A stretch of 64,000 bases of DNA from Ectobius pallidus (GCA_964059195.1 CAXKWD010000007.1:2418001-2482000); one strand, 5' to 3'. Shown: positions 1 through 12,400, counted from the first letter of the stretch. Numbers and translations are program-made. Notes: generated by a model not told the origin, from the sequence alone.

Positions 1-482
1 ATTTTAATGATGAATGCTGCTCAGTTGTTTTATTACAATTAATATCAATAATTTCAAATTGAATTTTGTTGGTGCCAATATTATTGAATGTTTTAGTTAT
101 TTTAGGTTTTCGATTACTCAGACGGTTCTCTTAGGTTTCATAAAACCTAGTGTTACTCTAAATAAAAAAATTAAAAAAAAAGGTAACGTGGAATATCACT
201 CTACACAGGTGTATTGCGAATACAAACACATCAATTTATCGACACTCTCGATGTATGCCCTTCACATGACATTAATGTATTTCCGCATATTTCAGTCAAT
301 AACAGATAAGCCTATATTTCAAAGCTAGTTTCAACACAAAGGCCTGTAGTGCCAACAAAGAATAGGCTGTAAAGCGAAGAGAGAACCTTTCTTCTTTGTG
401 ACATCTGAACAATTCGGCGCTATGAGGTATGTAGGCTATGTGAGATCATCTACTGACAAAATATGAAAAGCTCAACATGAAC

Positions 483-762
483 CAAGGGCGGATCCACGGG
501 GGGGGGGGGAAATGGGGGAAATTCCCCCCCCCCCAAACTTTGTAACATTAAGCACAAATTATTCAAAATTTATTTAACATAACCCAAATACTTAAATTAA
601 TGCAACGACATTGATTATTTTGAAATACCTTTGTAAGAAAATGCTGAAATGTTCATTTTATTTTCAATTGTGTACTGGGAATAATTAATTTTTATGAGTA
701 AAAACTTCCCTCTCTACTTTGGTTCCCCCTCCCCCCAAAATGTCTCTCTGGATCCCCCCCTG
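483..762. mobile_element. hAT-type MITE with 8-bp target duplication
   Basis: The 280-bp element begins CAAGGGCGGATCCA and its other end reads CAGGGGGGGATCCA on the opposite strand, close to common hAT termini. ACATGAAC occurs at 475-482 and again at 763-770, the 8-bp duplication expected for hAT. Copy B (around 29386) has the unoccupied site with a single copy of this motif. The interior has long G and C runs and no coding capacity. Confidence 0.88.
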
Positions 763-770
763 ACATGAAC

Positions 771-1441
771 TGACCAGACGCTAAGGACATTTTCTGTAGA
801 CTTTCTCCAGACTACATGTAGGTTGTACATACAAACACTCTCAACGTCGGCCCTTTCTCCCTCAGAACAACTTACATGTTATCTTCATTTAAATCAGTTT
901 CCTTTCCCAAGATGGAGAGTGCAGCCGTGAGGGGACAAAGAACAAATGGCAGGCTATCCACCCTTAAAGGTTCCTATTACTTTTGGGTTACAACAAAACT
1001 GCCTGGTTTGTAAGCTCTCTAAAATAATTGGAACGCCTGCAGTAAGCTTCATATTTATGTAAACAAATAAAAACACAAGAGTTACATGAAATAAGTTCTA
1101 TCATAACCACTGCTGGCAAACTATATGAATACATAGACCGTCTGATTGCTGATTTAATTTCAAGAAAATGCTTTATGTGCAATATCGAAATGAGATATAT
1201 GACAGATTTAAACAAATGCGAGTATTGATATTTTATTGTTTTATTATACCTATTATACCTAGGTATTACGAATTATTGTGGTGGAAAATTATGACAGCCA
1301 ATAAAGATTTTGTAATAATCCTCAATTTATTATTACAGAACACACATTCAGAAAAGTAGCGGCGCATGAATTTGTTTCCAAGAAGAATTAATGTAGCTTA
1401 ACAGATTCCAAACGCTCAATTATAGATAAAGAATTATTATA
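771..1441 (+). other. Non-coding flank of copy A
   Basis: No gene is recognisable. The sequence aligns with 29385-29845 of copy B, apart from about 145 bp (roughly 860-1000) that copy B lacks. Short open frames here have no coding signature. Confidence 0.6.
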
Positions 1442-1640
1442 TAGCAAACATGCCTAATTTCGCAGTATCTTTTTATTTTATTTATTGCAAAATTGGGAAC
1501 AGTAGTAGAAATATTTCATCTTATTCATCAAAGAGGACATCTTCTCTTCTGTTTTATATATATTTTTTATTTTCCATTACTGTTCCTGATTTTGCAGTAA
1601 ATAAAATAAAAAGATACTGCGAAATTAGGCACGATTGCCC
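1442..1640. mobile_element. Foldback MITE, TA-flanked
   Basis: About 199 bp with inverted ends of more than 50 bp. Both ends contain GCCTAATTTCGCAGTATC, followed by a shared AT-rich stretch and a near-identical GGAACAG motif. TA lies on each side (1440-1441 and 1641-1642). Copy B (36317-36330) reads straight through the site without the element. The TA target and end structure suggest a Tc1/mariner-type family; no transposase is present. Confidence 0.8.
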
Positions 1641-1760
1641 TACTTGTATATAAATAATTGTAACACGATATATTTGAGTTTATCTTTATTTTCCACCCTT
1701 CTTCGCATTTTAATTTCTACATTTAAGATGTCTGAAAATTTAATTGTCCTAGTGTACATA

Positions 1761-2086
1761 CGGTCGGCCGCAGTCGATGGGTTTTTCAAGACGTAAAAAT
1801 CCTGGGCACGGAGTCCTACGGGAGGGACTTTAAGTTGGGGGACCCGCGTCGTAGATTTACAGCACGTAAAAGAACTCCAAGCCTAAATTAGATCCTCTGC
1901 ACAAAATTTGTCGGCCCTTTCACGTCCAAGTAATACCTTAGTTTCCGGATGGAGGTTAAGGGGCGATGGGCTTACCACGTGTCCCTCTGCCCTCTCTAGG
2001 AAAATAAGCGTAACAAAATTCACATCGGTAAACAGAAACCTCCACTTGGAGGCCCAACATGGGGGGTGGGCATAGGATTCGAGAGA
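1761..2086 (+). mobile_element. tRNA-derived SINE lacking its promoter head
   Basis: Matches the SINE copies at 36453-36827 and 55240-55635, but about 67 bp are missing immediately after CGGTCGGC. The lost part is the tRNA-like head with the internal polymerase III promoter, which copy B retains. CGGC borders both sides of the missing segment in copy B, suggesting deletion between short repeats. Flanking GTGTAYATA-like duplications match those of copy B, so the insertion predates the duplication. Confidence 0.8.
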
Positions 2087-2134
2087 GTGTATATACGAGT
2101 AGGTAATAATAACTTGGATCCAGATTATTTATTA

Positions 2135-3069
2135 ATTGCATGTGCCCGCGGCTTCGCCCGCGATAATTATTTCAAAAATTAAAAATTAAGAGCATAATAG
2201 TTAAATCATTATATATATTAACACCTAAATCACGTGGACTACATACCACGATTAAATAAAAGCGACCTCAGATTCGAGTTCCTTGGCCCAGAAAACCCCT
2301 GTATAGTGAGTTCCGTCCAAATCGAACGATGTTTAACCATATTTAGGCCTATATTGATTATCCCTCTTCCGTGTAGGTTGAACATGTCATATGGCTGCGG
2401 GCCTTGACATTCTAAACAAATGAATCGTGCAGGATGGACTTACAAATTCAAGCGATCGCCCACGATTATTATTTCAAAATTTAAAAATCAAGACCATAAT
2501 AGTTAAATCATTATATTTATTAACACCTAACTCACGTGAATTACATACCACGATTAGATAGCGTCGCATGGTAAAAGCGACCTCAGATTCGAGTTCCTTG
2601 GCCCAGAAAACCCCAGTATAGTGAGTTTCGTCCAAATCGAACAATGTTTGACCATATTTAGGCCTATATTGATTATCCCTCTTCCGTGTAGGTTGAAAAT
2701 CTCATGTGGCTGCGGGCCTTGACATTCTAAACAAATGAATCGACCAGCGTGGGCTTACAACATTCAAGCGATCGGGATGCTTTGATTTCAAAGGTATAAC
2801 GAAAATAGCCAAAGCCAACTGTAATTGATTTGACACTGAAATGTATTACTCAAAACTGATGCTTCGAAAACGCAAAAAATGCACGTTTTCTGCCCGTTAT
2901 TCACTCAGAACTCACGAACGAAAGCGAAAATTAAAATTCCGGCTTCGAGGTGCATTTTCAGACCCTTCAGTCCACTTATGTTTAAAATTTCAGATCTCTG
3001 CGTTGAGTAGATTTCGCTGGGCATCGCGGACAGACAGACAGACACTTCCTTTTATTAATATAACTTAGA
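2135..3069 (-). mobile_element. Helitron-like non-autonomous element
   Basis: The 935-bp insert lies between A and T; copy B at 36875/36876 is the uninterrupted site. Read on the minus strand it starts with TC followed by a TATATTAATAAAAGG-like head. It ends in a GC hairpin (CGCGG stem, GCGAAG loop) about 10 bases from the terminus, with no target duplication, as in Helitrons. The last bases are CAAT rather than the canonical CTRR. It holds two copies of a repeated internal block that also recurs at 30480-31840 and 36075-36190. Confidence 0.75.
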
Positions 3070-4275
3070 TTAAAAACATTTTTTAATGTTTTGTAATTTA
3101 CTAACTGAAGGCAACATTTTGCTTTTACGAGATGGAAGTTGTATAACATGAACTCTCAAACAAAGAATGCCACGTGCGCTAAAACATTGATTACGAAGTT
3201 TATGGGACATAATTCAACGGTCCATCTTTGACAGCATCGAATACCAAGTGGTGGATGTTAGCTGTAAACAAGAAATGAATGTAAATGTAGAAAAGGAAAC
3301 AGCAAAGTGCGCTGCATGTCAAGAGCAATATGACACCACCCAATCAAACATGGCGGTCAAACGTAGCCCTCTGTTCACTATGCGACAAACATTTTTTTCT
3401 CTCTTTTTGTGACCCGAAGAACTTCAAGCGGAAAAGTACCACCTTTGCATCTTGAATGGTTTACGAGTAATAGGTTAGTAATTATTCCAAGCGCTAAGTT
3501 ATCGGAATTTTTTAGCAATCCTTTAGAACAGTCAGTTTTATTCCTTTTTTCTACCTCACCAAAGTTTAACCGCTTTCTTTTTAATTATGCCACTCGGACC
3601 GGATTGGGTTTCAGTCATTATGTTTGTAATACTTCCTGGAGACTGGGTTATGAATAATTATAAATGTCATACACTGAAACAACTGTAATCAATTGATATT
3701 ATACGAGTATTAATAATTTTTGTCCATATTATAAGCTTTTACTGTTACAAAAATCAGATCTAGTATGGGACTATATTGTTCAGGTGGTTCAAATCATATG
3801 CATTTATTTACATGAATTGCATTCTCAGAATGAATGGATGTGTCAAAGCTAACTGTATTGCAACTTCCAAAGTTGTATATGAACACTGTAAAACAATATG
3901 TTGTCATGATAACTGATTTGCATTTGATACATATGCTATTAACTTACAAATTAGCCGCTAAATTGGGCATTACTCTGGTACCGGTCAACCAATTTGGTTC
4001 AATATCAATAGACTTCGTCCCATGTACGTTAACGAAGAGTACCGGTACCAAGTTTCATCAAAACAGGCGCGGAGAGAAAGACAGATTTTCCCGTCCCCCA
4101 CACAATCTCATAAAGTACCATTCTGGCATTTAATAATGTTAGTAGTAATAATGATAACAGTAATTCATTTGTACGCCTCTATATTTGAGGGCCGCGAGCT
4201 CAAACCCGACCGTGGTTAGGAGGAAAAGTCCGAGAATGGTTTTAAGATGAATATCCTTCCTTGTTATTTATAGTA
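3070..4275 (+). repeat. Non-coding flank with a dispersed 'acc-gg-tcaacc' repeat
   Basis: 3834-4130 belongs to a repeat family that recurs at 38090-38410 and, as about three adjacent units, at 54395-54900. The shared landmarks are TTGGGCATTACTC, a GGTCAACCGATTTGG-like box, a CCCATG(G/T)AC box, AAGTTTCAT and a terminal ACACAATCT-like motif. No coding signature was seen. Copy B is collinear with this stretch up to 4198, where its large deletion begins. Confidence 0.65.
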
Positions 4276-5157
4276 TTATTCGCACACTTTATCTTGAGCT
4301 TCACACTCCATAATGCTGAAAACCGCCCATATAAAGAAGGCCTCGCTCGAAAAAATGAAGATCGCGACCCGTCCCCAGTATTGCCATACTCAAAAACTTC
4401 CCGTTGAGGCATTCTTGAGCTACCGTCAATTTTTTTTTATTTGTTTACATCTTATTATTCTGAAAATGACAGAATAAATCCATGGATATTAGAAGAACAG
4501 TACTGGTGTTGTGGAAATGGTCGATATAAGTGACAACGAAGTTAAAAATAAAGATTCTTTAAACCAAGAATTATCGGAAATCAGCGAAATAATGAACCAA
4601 ATAAATGAAATGGAAGGAAAAGCAATTTAATGTGTTTTAAGCTGAATCGGTCGTTGGAGAAAAGAACAAGTCAGGTTTTATTATTTCGTTGTATTAAATG
4701 TGTTGTATTAATTACCTACAAACTTTCGCGAAAGGCATTTAGTTAAATTACATCAATTCAGGCATGTGGAAGTGCGTATTCAAGTAAACCTACATGTATA
4801 ATGCTACGACTTTTAAACGATTTTCTATATTCTGAAGACCGGGAGAGAAATTGTCTAAATAGGCCTAAATATATTACTTTATTCATTTCTCCAGCGATAT
4901 ATTCTACTATAATATCTGAATCAATATAAAATCTTTAGTTTGGTAGCGAGAGTTGGAAGTGCTACAGATTACAGTTAGTTCCATTGTGATCCAGCATAAA
5001 ACTACACACGTTATATTTTATGGTAATCGGCAACCCTTCAGAAACAACGTCAATTTCAACTCACCGCCTTCCGCAATAGTCAATCTCTTATACTGCATGC
5101 AATATCAGCTCCCCTAACCCCCGCATTTTTTTGGCTCAAGATAAAGTGTGAGCATAA
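4276..5157. mobile_element. TA-flanked inverted-repeat DNA transposon
   Basis: Both ends carry CACACTTTATCTTGAGC in opposite orientation (about 4283-4299 and 5134-5150) and the terminal bases TTAT next to TA dinucleotides at 4274-4275 and 5158-5159. Inside, from 4519, is a short open frame of 37 residues rich in N, E, I and S. It resembles no transposase I know and may be a remnant. Family unassigned. Confidence 0.7.
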
Positions 5158-5618
5158 TAGGTGTCTCATCACGCCGAATTTAGGTTATGTAGCTTATGTT
5201 TTCAATATTTAATGTGCACTATTTCTACATGCAGTGGTGATATTCAAACAGTTTAACAACCGGTTCTCATCAGGGCATTTGATGTTGATTCAAAATAGCC
5301 CAATGTGCTATTTTGTCTTTTCATACTCATACTAAACTTATGGCCCATTCAGATAGAAAATTAACCGTAAACGTAACGTAAACATAGAAGTTTGCGGCCA
5401 TGTTTTTCAATGTGACCATTCACAATGCATCACGTAAACGTGAAACTTAAAACGTAAAATTAAACGTAACGTAGAACCTTGCAAACACCAAGCTTCTGCG
5501 TTATGTTTATGCGAAAAATAACGATACAACCAATCAGAGAACAGAACAGGAGACGGAAGTGGAAGTAGCCAAGAGATGGCGTCTATAAATGAGAAACCCG
5601 TCATTATGATAAATGGCA

Positions 5619-6603
5619 TCTATTATATAAAGTCGAATGTGTGTTTGTGGGTATGTTTGTTCCTTATACAAATCTACATTTCTTTACCAATTTACACGGA
5701 ATTTTGCACACATACCCAGTTAAGCCCGGAAAGTATAGCGGTCAACATTAAAATTCAAACAAAATACTCCTTCCCTTGAAAATTATATAATTTCTGAGAA
5801 TTTTATACTGAAAAAAATGAATTGCTGTTTAGTTCACATGACAATCGTGTATTGTTTACTTTGATAACATTGGGCCTTGGCAACTGGACTTTAACGAATT
5901 ATGATTCCATGTAATATATTGGCGAAAATAATTACTGAAAAATGAATTACACGAAAATAAAGCAAAGTGTGATGCAGTCACACAACTTTCTCTACCCTAG
6001 ACATAAGAAATATTTTCTCACTTCACATTTTGATGTAGAATAAGAGGTCGTATTGCAGGAGCAACTTAAGTGTGTGAGTATGTTATATCAGAAGTCGGTA
6101 AATAGTCAGTTATCCATAGCTGTAGGCTTTGTATTAGTTGAGATTTATCATAGGCCCTAAGCATGGGATGGAACATTTTGAGTCCTATACTCGCAGTATA
6201 TTATGTCCCGGGTTTTAGGGGAGGAAAGTATGAAAGTGATACTGCATTTCTATTTTATTTCAGCTCCGAAACGGTTGTATGGTAACATGAGAATGAGAAA
6301 TAAAATTTTCCGTCAAGTCAATACAATCTTATGTAATTTATGTTTCTTCTTATTTCAACCCCTCCCAGGCATGATGAGTAGAAGCAACGGAATGCAGCAT
6401 TCGACATCCTCTATGAACCATAAAAAGCTATATCTAGCGTTTTCTGAGGGAATAGTCTGAGTGCCATATGTTGTTCTTCCTCATTTCGAATTCTACATAC
6501 ATTATTATATCAGGACCTAGAGTTTCAACATCCAAAGTCCTCCATAAGTTAATTTCAAATTACAAAATACAAAGCCCGGGCGACGCCGGGCCTTTTCAGC
6601 TAG
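5619..6603 (+). mobile_element. Helitron, non-autonomous
   Basis: The 985-bp element starts TCTATTATATAAAG after an A (5618). It ends with a GC hairpin (GCCCGG stem, about 6574-6591), then CTTTTCAG and CTAG before a T at 6604. There is no target duplication. TC start, CTRR end, hairpin about 10 bases from the end and an A/T insertion site are the diagnostic Helitron set. The bases following the end again read TCTATTATATAAAG, suggesting a second element start abutting the first. No Rep/helicase gene is visible. Confidence 0.85.
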
Positions 6604-6748
6604 TCTATTATATAAAGATGCGGCATTGAAGGAAAATATAATATGAACAATAGTTCCCCCAAAAATTAACTACAGTAGTAAATACAGCACATATAATATT
6701 CTGTTAATTTTTATATGTCTGCATACGCTTGTATGATGTAAATTTTTA

Positions 6749-7125
6749 ATGGCCTACACACTGGATTTCCATGATCATCATGACCATGATACTAGGTATA
6801 GGGATCATATAAATATAAATTTTGCTAGGTTAAGTAAAACCAAAAACAGTTTTAATTATTTAAGTGATAAGCTTTTTAATAAGCTGCCACTTAGTGCTAG
6901 AACTGCTACACTTAATCGTTTTAAAATAGTTATAAAAATTGGTTAAAAACTATGTTTTTACAGTATTGACGAGTATGAAATATCTGACATGAATGATTTA
7001 AGGCTCTAATTTTATAGTATTATTTTTATTATATAAATAGTTTTGTATATTCTTTGGACAATGTATATTACAACTGTATATGTTGATTTAATGACAATAA
7101 AAATGAATGAATGAATGAGTGCATG
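6749..7125 (+). pseudogene. 5'-truncated LINE: reverse transcriptase C-terminus and tail
   Basis: The frame 6749-6946 ends in NSFNYLSDKLFNKLPLSART and a stop. This is the kind of C-terminal tail seen after the RT domain in Jockey/CR1-type LINEs, and compares with SIKLFNSLPDGIKKS in the complete element at 18836. About 180 bp downstream, an AATAAA-like segment is followed by (AATG)n, a microsatellite tail as expected for this class. Nothing of the RT core remains. It lies inside the PIF/Harbinger-like element. Confidence 0.7.
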
Positions 7126-7633
7126 ATTAACAGAAACAAGAAAGTATTTTCGTCTGCTGAGGCCATTTTATCAGCTGTTCATGTTCTCGTTTGTGATTGG
7201 TTGTTACCTACGTTTAAGTTTTCATTGCGAATGCTCAGTGCCGTGCTAAAGTGTGCGTTTAAGTTTACGTTCTTACGTTTACGGTTAAGTTTCTATCTGA
7301 ATGGCCCATTACTCAGCTTCCTTAAAACATAACCTTACACAACAAAAGAAGACCACAGTCCGTTTATAATCGAACATCGAAAGCAAAGCGAGCGAGTGTC
7401 AAGACGATCGGCCGTGCGCAAATAAGAGAGTCTGCCAACTTAACCGCACGCCCGCTACCTATGGTGGTAGTCCGCCGTTAGCGAACATAAATGGCGTGTT
7501 TTGGTTCTAGCAAATTCATATATGTATGATCACTGCTGTGGATTGGGCGTGAATCTGATCTTTTAAAAAGGCAATCGCTCATTGTGAAGCTACCGGTTCG
7601 GAGAACCGGCTGAATATCACCACTGTCTACATG

Positions 7634-8849
7634 TCTTTCATCCAGCTGATTAATGTTTTTAAATACATATTGTTTGTGTTTACAATGTATATTGACTTAC
7701 CAATCTCATTATTGGTTTAATAAAATATAAGTTTCTATGAATTCGTTAATAACTACTTCATGGAAGCTATATTGCAAGTTATTTCTCGAAGTTAGTTCCA
7801 GCTTTGTCCACTTGCGATCAACGCCAAGTTACCAACCCATCTAACACTAAATATAACCAATCTCACTAGATATTCCGAAATTCACGATTTCCAATATATT
7901 CGACATGGAATTTAAACTTTGAGTACGAATGTAGATACCCAGCACTGGTATACGCCTCAATAAATGAATGTAGCGTTAGCCCTTAGCTAAATCGGCCATA
8001 ATTCAAATTTGGTCACAAGCAATTTCACCCAAGTTTACATCAACAATTTGTGGCCTAGTTTATTCACATTGAGGACGTTTGAGCAACAATAAACTTGACA
8101 TTCTTTATACCAATCCACAATCACATCAACATACTATGCGAGACGGCATATTCACAAACAAATTGCCACTTGCCATGTGCAACCATTCAACCTAACCTAC
8201 AATTCACAATCATCTAGTGGCGAGCGACCCAAGGCGATCCATTCGGCTCACTACATCTAAAACTGCATTCGAAACTTCGCCATATACACTATCTTCAATG
8301 CATTATACCGGTTTTGACAGCTACCAATCCACACCTAACCTAAAAATATGTTAACTAGCAACAGACAGGATCAATGTAACACAGTGCTACCACACAACAA
8401 CAACACAATACTGGTGACCGAAGCTATCCATTAATATCATCCCATGAACAGTAACTTCAAGAAATTACTACATTTCTACAACCAAACTCCCTTCAAGAAC
8501 ATCAACTATTGTAATGACCATATCAGCAAGATTATATATCTGAAGATTATAATTGTAAATGAATGAATGATTTATTCTTGTATCTGGAGTTATACAAATG
8601 ATCACCCCTGGTGTTACAGAAAGTTTTTCACCAAAAGGCGTCTGCATACATAAAAACTCATACATCTGAAATCAATACTACTACTAATAAATGTCTACCT
8701 TTTGTAAGTATATCCATTTACCCTTTCTAACCAATTTCCCCTAAGCAGCTAATTTGTTTTTCCTATTTTATTTTAGCTATATATGAAAAAGTTTCCCAGT
8801 TCCTTTAGTGTTTTTGTGTTTTTTGTGACAGTTAATTTCTTATATGCCA
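7634..8849. other. Intergenic, no recognisable feature
   Basis: AT-rich single-copy-looking sequence with only short open frames. A short AATGA repeat is present near 8560. I see no gene and no transposon ends here. It lies within the block missing from copy B. Confidence 0.5.
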
Positions 8850-9330
8850 TTTGTTTATGTAACTTTAAAATTTTGTTTATTTAAAAACTTAAGTCTCAGT
8901 GTTTCAGTTTCGGGACAACTTAAGATTATAAGCTCTTGATCTTCATTACTCAGACATAATGGGCAACGACCTTTCTCGAAATTCCTTCTTGCCCCTCTAA
9001 GCTCCATATCCCTAATCTCCACCATGCCAGCCCAGATTTTTGTTTCTTTGAGCAATCATTCACACAATTTTCCATATCCCACATTTCTTTCATTTTGATG
9101 TAGAATACTAAAGATTTCTTTTCCCTCATTACGGCAAAATGGTTCTGCCTTTGTATATCATTACATCTTTTAATAACTACTTTTGAAATCACATTGATGT
9201 TTTTCTCCTCGTTCAATACTGAATTCCATATCCACTTTAATCCTATCTCATCTAATGTTTTCCTAATGTACTGTATTCTGTTTCGATTACCATTATCATT
9301 CACTTGGGATTGGAAGCAGATTTTCACTAT
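8850..9330 (-). pseudogene. LINE relic: C-terminal zinc-knuckle region
   Basis: Two overlapping minus-strand frames join by a frameshift near 8990. One reads through KWIWNSV... to WWRLGIWSLEG; the other continues GARRNFEKGRCPLCLSNEDQ to LSCPET. A CPLC-x(n)-CP motif near the end is typical of the region after the RT domain in non-LTR retrotransposons. It is frameshifted and lacks the RT core, so inactive. It is not obviously part of the neighbouring RTE-like relic, whose own C-terminus ends near 9420. Confidence 0.65.
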
Positions 9331-9419
9331 ATTGATGATTATAATTCAAGAAACACTCATGAGATGTTTATATAATTCTATTCATTTTCGTAATTAATTT
9401 TTTTTCATCATTATCATAT

Positions 9420-12400
9420 CTGGCTCAACTACCCAGGTCGGATCAAGGCCTCACTTAAAATTTTCTTCCAGGCTTCTCTGTTCCTGGCGACCTTCTACCA
9501 ATTTTTAACTTTTAGTCTTTTTATATCTTTCAGCACACCGTCCATCCACCTGGATTTAGGTCTTCCAACTTTCCTTCCTTCTGGCTTATTTTCCATTACT
9601 CTCTTAGCCATTTCATTGTTGCTCATTCTTTGAACATGTCCTGCCCATCTCAGTCTAGCCACTTTGATGTCGGTAACGACATCCGGTGTCCTATAAAGGT
9701 TATATAGTTCCTTGATGTATCGTACCCGCCATTCTCCTGCATCCTGGATGGGTCCATATATCTTCCTCAGGATCTTTCTTTCAAAAATGCCAAGTTGGTT
9801 GGCAGTATCTTCCGTTAGGACCCAGGTTTCACTGCCATAGGTAACACTGGCTTTATCAATGTTTTGTACAACCTAACTTTTGTTGTATGTGTAAGGAATT
9901 TAGATTTGAATTGTTTCACCATACCATAGTAGCATTTATTAGCATTTTGTATTCTTCTATTTATCTCTTGTTTAATGTCATTTGATTTGTTAACTTGGGA
10001 GCCTAGGTACACAAAACTGTCCACTTTTTCAAATTTAAAATTTTCTATGCTAATGTATTGTTCATTTCTGTCATATTTCTTGTATTCATTGACAATCGTA
10101 TATTTTGTTTTTTCTTCGTTTACTTGGAGGCCCATTTTACTTATTGCTTTATTTAAAGTTTTAAAGACTTTCATAACAACATTTTCTGTTCTGCCAATAA
10201 TGTCAATGTCATCGGCATATGCTAAGATCTGTGACGATGGTTGGAATATTGTTAATCTTGTTTAGATGCCTGCATCCCTAATAACTTTTCCAATGCCAGA
10301 TTGAAAAGTACACATGAAAGTGAGTCGCCCTGTCGTAGTCCGTTAGTTGTTCGGAATGGATCTGATGTACCTGTTTGAATTTGGATTAAGTTTTGGTTAT
10401 TTTCCATAGTTGCCCTTGTCAATCTTATTAGTTTATTGTGTATTTTTAATTCCTTCATTGCTATGTATAACTCCTTTCTATTAATACTGTCGTAGGGTGA
10501 TCTAAAATCTACGAACAGATGATGGGTTTCAATTTCATATTCTCTTGTTTTTTTTTTCAGGATTTGTCTCAGCACAAATATGTGGTCTGTTGTGCCCTTC
10601 CCTTGTCGAAATCCACACTGATAATTCCATATTACTTTCTCAGCATAAGGTAGTAATCTTAAATAAAAAAATAGAGAATATTTTGTAGGTTGTTGTTAGT
10701 AATGTTATTGCCCTGTAGTTCTTGCAAAGCATGGCGTCCTCTTTCTTATATATTGGACATATCAATCCGGTTTTCCATTCCATGGGTGTTTCTTCTTTAT
10801 TCCACGATAGCTCGAACATTTTATATAGTGCCATTAAGAGTTCTCGTCCTCCATCGTTTAGGGCTTCTGGTGGGATGTTATCAATACTGGTGCTTTTTTA
10901 TTTCTGAGCTCTTTAACGACTTCTTGAATTTCTTCTATTGTCGGTGGATGACTTCCATTAAAATCATTAAGATCAACAAAATTATCTATAGGGTCATTCT
11001 TAAAACTGTAACATCCTCTATAAAAATTCTTTCTAGTCTATTATCCTCATCATCAGAAACATTATTAAAATGTTCTTTAAAATATTTACACCATTGATGT
11101 AAGATATCTTCTTTCCTTGTTAGGATATTACCAAGGTTATCTTTACAAATTGCAATTTTAGGGTTAAAACTTTGCCTATCTTTATTAATCAATTGATAGA
11201 ATTTCCTTACTTCCTTATTACTTTCCTGAATTTCTTCCATCTTTCTATTTTCATGTTTCTCTTTTTTCTCCTTTGGATTTTCTTTTCTTCTCTTCTTTTA
11301 TTTTTATATTCTTCCGTTGAGTGCCGGGTACAATTTTTTTGTAGTGCTCGTTGGTACGCTTCGTCTTTCTCTAATGTTGCCTTCTCACATTCCTCATCAA
11401 ATCAATCATTGTTTTTATTCTCTCTTGTGTCCCTATAACATTATCAGCTTAGTTCTTTTAAGGAGTCTAGGTCATATCGCTTATTTTTAGTTGTGGTTGC
11501 GTTTTCATTCATATTTATTTTTCTATATTAACTTATTTTAGCTCTGATTGTTGCCCCAACTAGGGAGTGGTCAGAGTGAATTTTCGCACCTTTAAAAGTT
11601 CGACAGTCCACCAACCTTGATTTATGCCTCTTCTCTATCAAGAAGTGGTCAATTTGATTTATTGTATGACTGTCAGGAGATTTCCAAGTTCCTTTATGTA
11701 TTTTTTTTGTGAGGGAATGCTACCTATAGTCAGTCAGTCAGTCAGTCAGTCAGTCCTTTTGATATAGCGAAATCGATCAGTTTCACTCCATTTCCATTAC
11801 TGTTACTGTGTAAACTATGTTTATTTATGGTTGTATGATACATCTCCTCTTTTCCTATTTGTGCGTTCATGTCTCCTATGACTATTTGTATATCACTTCC
11901 TGGGCGTGCATCAGAGGCTTTCTCAAGATGGTTATATGCTATAGTTTTCTCCTCTTCTGGTTTCTTTTCTGTTGGCAGATGAACGTTGATTATGCTATAG
12001 CTAAAAAATTACCCTTTATCCTTAGAACTGATAGTCGTCCATTTACTGGTTTGAAGTCTATTACTGAGTGTTTAGCTTTTGTATTGACAGCAAATCCTGT
12101 GCCATACACCTGTTTATCTCCACAGCTATAATAAATTGTACATTCTTTTTTTTTTTTTTTCATTTACATCTTCGCCAGTCTATCTAATCTCTTCTAATGC
12201 TGTAATGTCTGCTTTGTATTTAATTAGCTGATCAATTAACAATTTTAAAGCTCTTGGTTTATAGAGGGACAATACGTTCGAAGTACATCTTCTCAAATCG
12301 TTAACCTTTTTCTTTGCCATTGGTCGCCACAGTTTGATCCGTCCGGCTTGAATATCTTTGGGCTTCTCAACGGTTAAATTTTTATCAGGTTGGATTGTCA

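Larger units (their letters stand above)
5341..7308. mobile_element. PIF/Harbinger-like element nested in the hAT element
   Basis: The inverted ends are TGGCCCATTCAGATAGAAA (left) and TGGGCCATTCAGATAGAAA (right, minus strand). They continue as TTAACCGTAAACGTAA-like sequence for roughly 240 bp. TTA flanks both sides (5338-5340 and 7309-7311), the 3-bp target used by PIF/Harbinger. Each arm contains an 'ATGGC(G/C)TC' start read inward, so the element looks like two inverted copies of one 5' end. It is interrupted by a Helitron and a LINE tail. Confidence 0.75.
5232..7625. mobile_element. hAT element, outer layer of a transposon nest
   Basis: The ends are CAGTGGTGATATTCA (5232) and its inverted copy ending at 7625. 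Both are followed inward by an ACCGGTTCTC-like box. TCTACATG is duplicated exactly at 5224-5231 and 7626-7633, the 8-bp duplication typical of hAT. Subtracting the inner 5341-7308 element leaves only about 0.43 kb, so this is a non-autonomous element that later became a target for others. Confidence 0.85.

Noticed and set aside
10690..11438. Plus-strand frames of 60-135 codons
   Set aside because: They are antisense shadows of the minus-strand RTE-like LINE relic, whose words appear in the right order on the other strand.
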